This document shows positions 61,200-64,000 of a DNA stretch of 64,000 nucleotides, one piece after another. This DNA comes from an uncultured Oscillospiraceae bacterium (lineage in GTDB: Bacteria; Bacillota; Clostridia; Oscillospirales; Oscillospiraceae): NCBI GenBank assembly GCA_934572465.1, contig CAKTLG010000006.1, forward strand, positions 18,811-82,810. The letters run 5' to 3'. The first letter of the stretch is position 1. The number at the start of each line of letters is the position of its first letter. The notes under the pieces were generated by a model, which was not told the origin of the DNA, did no database searches, and saw only the letters and a program-made list of their open reading frames with translations. A program made the translations under genes and the position numbers.

Positions 61200-62030
61200 T
61201 CATCCGCGAAGTCCTGCGGCCTGCATGATGGCCTCGATCGGTTCTACAGGGTCGCTGCCCCAGGTGATCTCCGTTCCCGCGCAGCCGGCGCTGTCCAGCA
61301 GCTCACGCGCTTCATTGGTCAGCAGTTTTTGATAGGCGTCATCCACCAGCGCCAGCTTTTGCAGATGATCGGCCAGATCGTCGTTCCTTGCAGCCAGCCA
61401 TGTGGAGGCGGCGTCGCCGATCTCGTCTGTACCGAGTCCCGTATTCACGCCCCAATCCAGCATCTTGACCGCCGCCTGCACAGCCAGCAGGGAGGAGCCG
61501 GCCGTTCCGACCGTAACGCTTGCGTCGATCTCGTCCAGAATGGGGAGCGTCAGCACTGGCGGCACATCGGCAGGGGCATCGGGTGCGTCGGAGGTGGAGC
61601 AGGTCACACCGTCCCCAGAGATCGTGATATACAGCTTTTCCTGCGCCGCATCGTAAAGGAATGTGCCTTCCTGCAGCAGCATATCGTCCGCATCATACGC
61701 ACTGACGGTAAAGAGAACGGAGCGGTTTTCCTCCATGGAAAGCTGTGCGATATCATCCCCAGTGAAAAGCCATTCACCAGCCTTCAGCGGCGAGCCGTCC
61801 GCATTTTCACACACCTTGGTGAAGCTGCCGCCGTGCAGGGCGATAGAGCCGGCGTCATCGCGCTCCAGCTTGACATACACGCCGGAGCCGTCGGACTCGG
61901 CTGGCGTGTCCACCTCGGAGGGGGCGCTGTCGGGGGCTTCCGACAGCTTGGCGCATCCCGTCATCAAGACGGCGATCAGTAGCACCGCTGCGGTCAGCAG
62001 CGTTGTGGTCGTTTTCTTGTTGTTTTTCAT
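61200..62030 (-). CDS. Unknown lipoprotein
   Basis: 276 residues. The signal peptide ends in a lipobox (VLLIAVLMTGC, Cys at about residue 26), then an acidic low-complexity linker (SEAPDSAPSEVDTPAESDG). The central domain (about 50-140) is beta-rich (GGSFTKVCENADGSPLKAGEWLFTGDDIAQLSM), and the C-terminal part (about 165-276) is helical. No family recognised. GGAGGA precedes the ATG. It is upstream of the AraC-GyrI gene in the same orientation but separated by 118 bp. Confidence 0.78.
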   Translation of the reverse strand: MKNNKKTTTTLLTAAVLLIAVLMTGCAKLSEAPDSAPSEVDTPAESDGSGVYVKLERDDAGSIALHGGSFTKVCENADGSPLKAGEWLFTGDDIAQLSMEENRSVLFTVSAYDADDMLLQEGTFLYDAAQEKLYITISGDGVTCSTSDAPDAPADVPPVLTLPILDEIDASVTVGTAGSSLLAVQAAVKMLDWGVNTGLGTDEIGDAASTWLAARNDDLADHLQKLALVDDAYQKLLTNEARELLDSAGCAGTEITWGSDPVEPIEAIMQAAGLRG

Positions 62031-62111
62031 AGTTCCTCCTATAGTTCATCGACAGATGGGCAGTTGTCCGCTTCCGGAATAACAGCCCGTTTACAAGGCT
62101 GGACGGCAGAT

Positions 62112-62585
62112 TTACGGTTTGTTTTTGAAGTGGAGCGCGGATAGCACGCCGATTGGCAGAAAATATGCACACCAAAACTCCAGCGCAATGATTCCGCCAA
62201 GGCTGCCGCTCCCGTCTGACATTGCGGTGCGAAACATGCCCGTCATCGGCAGGAACAGGCAGCCGAAGAAGAACACGCCGTGGACCATCATAAGGCGCTT
62301 GAGCCATTTGTCCCGCTTGTTTTCCGAACGGATCGTCAGACCTGTAAAAAATGTCGATAACGCCATCATGCCATAGCCGAGCAGGTCATAGCTGAAAAGC
62401 AGACCGCCTTTGGAAAAATCCAGAAGCATAGCGGCCTGTTCATTCAGCGGATTATTTTTGACGGCTGTCGTCTGCGCAAAGTACACCAGCAGGATCAAAA
62501 CCGCATAGATGCAGCCGAACAGCAATCCGGCAGTTGCGGCTGTCTTCCGTTCTTTGCAGCTTTCGTTGTGAAAGCCCGCGATCAT
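62112..62585 (-). pseudogene. Membrane protein, probably truncated at its 5' end
   Basis: About 157 residues with four membrane helices (AGLLFGCIYAVLILLVYFAQ, LLFSYDLLGYGMMALSTFF, MMVHGVFFFGCLFLPMTGM, ALEFWCAYFLPIGVLSALHF). The reading frame meets the HsdR fragment at about 62588. The only in-frame starts (ATG 62585, TTG 62591) have no ribosome site, and nothing upstream in this orientation could be the missing start. The most likely reading is that recombination removed the first part of the gene. If not, it is a short intact membrane protein of unknown function. Confidence 0.6.
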
Positions 62586-62587
62586 AA

Positions 62588-63592
62588 GCAAGTATTGTGG
62601 TCACCAACCGTGTGGTACTGGACAGCCAGTTGCAGGATACCATCAACAGCTTTGAACATCAGGTCGGTCTGGTGGAAGCAATTGACGATAAGAAGAACTC
62701 CCGCAGTCTTGCAGAAGCCATCAACGATAAAAAGCGTATCATCATCTGCACCATCCAAAAGTTCCTCTTCGCCAAGAAGGATATGGAAAAATTCCGTGGG
62801 CGCAAGTTCGCCATCATCATCGACGAGGCTCACCAAGGACAGAATGGTGAAAGTGCAAAATCTCTCCGCCGTAGTCTGATTGATCTTGGCGTTGCTATCA
62901 AAGAGTATGCCGAAGAAGCCGGAATCGAAGAGGAAGAAGTGGATTTGACAGACGAGTACATCAATGCGGTCATCGGCCAGGGTAGACATGACAATCAGTC
63001 CTTCTTTGCCTTCACCGCTACCCCCAAGGGGCAGACTCTGGAATCCTTCGGTACCGTGGTGGGAATGACGCTGGAAGGTGAACCCATCAAGGCTCCGTTC
63101 CATGTGTACTCTATGCGGCAGGCCATCGAGGAAGGTTATATTCTGGATGTGTTGGCAAACTATACCACAGTCAAAGAGGCGTTCAGGCTGATTCGCGTGT
63201 CCGAGGATAACCTGAAGTGCTTTGCGTTAAATGAGCGTTGCACGCAGGTGGACGGATATCCTGTGCGTCGCGGGATGTGCTTCCCAATTGACAAAAACAC
63301 CATGTATCTTTTTACCCATGGAATTGCACCATCTGTAATTTCTCCGAAAAGAAGATATTTCCAGGGCGGTAAAAGTGTTCCGCTACCACTAAAAGTGGTT
63401 AAACACTATGGTTCTGGGGATATGGCACAGATTGCAACGGAAATTCTTGGATTGTCGAAAATGAACTGGAACAGTTTTGGACTGTATTCAAAACTGCCCT
63501 GTACGATAGAATCTTCGAATGAAATTGCACGAATCGGATGGTTGCTGTCTCAATTTGAGGGAACACTTTACGATTATCGCTACTTTATGTGA
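62588..63592 (+). pseudogene. Chimera of HsdR helicase fragment and C-terminal PIWI/Argonaute fragment
   Basis: One open frame holds pieces of two defence proteins. The first about 185 codons match the SF2 helicase part of type I restriction HsdR (VVTNRVVLDSQLQDTI, RIIICTIQKFLF, FAIIIDEAHQGQ (DEAH), FFAFTATPKGQTLE, SMRQAIEEGYILDVL) but lack the nuclease domain and Walker A. From about codon 190 it becomes the C-terminal end of a prokaryotic Argonaute PIWI domain (VDGYPVRRGMCFPIDKNT, LPLKVVKHYG, ATEILGLSKMNWNSFGLY, then YDYRYFM at the stop, the Ago C-terminus). No start codon with a ribosome site is visible; a TAA at 62585 closes the frame. Neither half can be functional alone. Confidence 0.78.
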
Positions 63593-63685
63593 AATCCGAT
63601 GTAACCAAAGCGGGCGGCAATAAACAGTGACACTAAAAACCACCAGAAAAATGACGGTAAAAACCAACGACAACACCTAACAACC

Positions 63686-63724
63686 AAGAGGAGCTGAGGC
63701 CAACAGGTCTCAGCTCCTTCTTTC
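63686..63724 (+). terminator. Hairpin between the chimera and the right-edge gene
   Basis: AGGAGCTGAG and CTCAGCTCCT pair around GCCAACAGGT, followed by TCTTTC; likely a bidirectional terminator for the convergent genes. Confidence 0.7.
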
Positions 63725-63731
63725 GCAGCGA

Positions 63732-64000
63732 CTATTCTTTTTTCTGCGATCCATTCAGGCTGGCCCAATGCTGGCGCAGCAGCCTTTCTGCTTCTCTGCG
63801 AAGGGAACTTTGGAACATGACAGCCACAACCAATGCGCTAAGCACTGCAGCCACAGGCTCCAGCCAGGGATATGCGGTCCAAAGCTGTTCTCCCCAGCAA
63901 GCAAGCGGAACACCAACAAGCAACATAAACAGCAAAATAATGATGACAACGTCGGGTCTGCCGTAGCCTTCACGTCTTTTGATTTTGGCCCGTATCTGTC
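63732..64000 (-). CDS. Small membrane protein, 5' end beyond window
   Basis: At least 88 residues, open to the window edge on the minus strand. Two membrane helices (VVIIILLFMLLVGVPLACWG and VAAVLSALVVAVMFQS) precede a charged helical tail (SLRREAERLLRQHWASLNG). The upstream codons (IRAKIKRREGYGRPD) are basic, so the N-terminus is in the cytoplasm. No family recognised. The nearest internal candidates for a start are not needed because the frame remains open upstream. Confidence 0.6.
   Translation of the reverse strand, partial: QIRAKIKRREGYGRPDVVIIILLFMLLVGVPLACWGEQLWTAYPWLEPVAAVLSALVVAVMFQSSLRREAERLLRQHWASLNGSQKKE

Overview
The window comes from a moderately high-GC, anaerobic Firmicute. 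The best fit is a gut Oscillospiraceae/Ruminococcaceae-type clostridium, judged from clostridial families (a CD1247-type protein next to efp, DUF1292, a YqeG-like HAD protein), AAGGAGG ribosome sites, SLH and LPXTG surface proteins, and a degradative purine/ureide gene set without respiratory genes. No rRNA, tRNA, CRISPR array or complete transposon was seen.

Layout. 0-5 kb is housekeeping: the 3' part of leuS, rpsU, a GH18-like gene, a YqeG-like phosphatase, efp and a CD1247-type zinc-ribbon protein. 5-10 kb holds a HExxH-containing protein, a striking NifX-thioredoxin fusion overlapping a ferredoxin:thioredoxin reductase catalytic chain, a pseudouridine synthase and a glycosyltransferase. 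9.7-34.5 kb is a purine/ureide catabolic supercluster. One side has an 8-oxoguanine-deaminase-like amidohydrolase, a BMP-type nucleoside ABC transporter, carbamate kinase, YgeW and YgeY. Divergent from these are a YheO/DauR-type regulator and two PLP enzymes. Further on are a D-hydantoinase/dihydropyrimidinase, an SLH-anchored 5'-nucleotidase, YgfK and SsnA. Together they suggest extracellular nucleotide dephosphorylation, nucleoside import, base deamination, ring opening, and carbamoyl phosphate use for ATP. Xanthine dehydrogenase and the usual YgeX ammonia-lyase are not in the window. ssnA-ygfK has a leader with a candidate intrinsic terminator, followed upstream by a 6S RNA gene.

35-48 kb carries DUF1292, a class A PBP, a large beta-helix-like secreted protein, a DUF4428/SHOCT protein, and a sortase pilus operon (coiled-coil protein, signal peptidase, D2-type pilin, class C sortase, LPQTG Cna-B protein, second sortase). 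A 56-bp CCT microsatellite lies between this operon and azlCD. 50-57.6 kb is accessory metabolism and repair: HxlR regulator with a divergent MBL-like protein, a zinc-macrodomain/SirTM sirtuin pair, a flavodoxin-like reductase, hydrolase and acetyltransferase operon, HD protein, MGMT, a decayed MalY/PatB gene and AlkA. 57.7-62.6 kb has two AraC regulators, an ABC exporter and a lipoprotein. The right end, from about 62.59 kb, is less GC-rich and looks recombinant: a truncated membrane gene abuts a chimera of a type I restriction HsdR fragment and the C-terminus of a prokaryotic Argonaute PIWI domain.

All functional statements come from reading motifs and family resemblance by eye. No database search was run.
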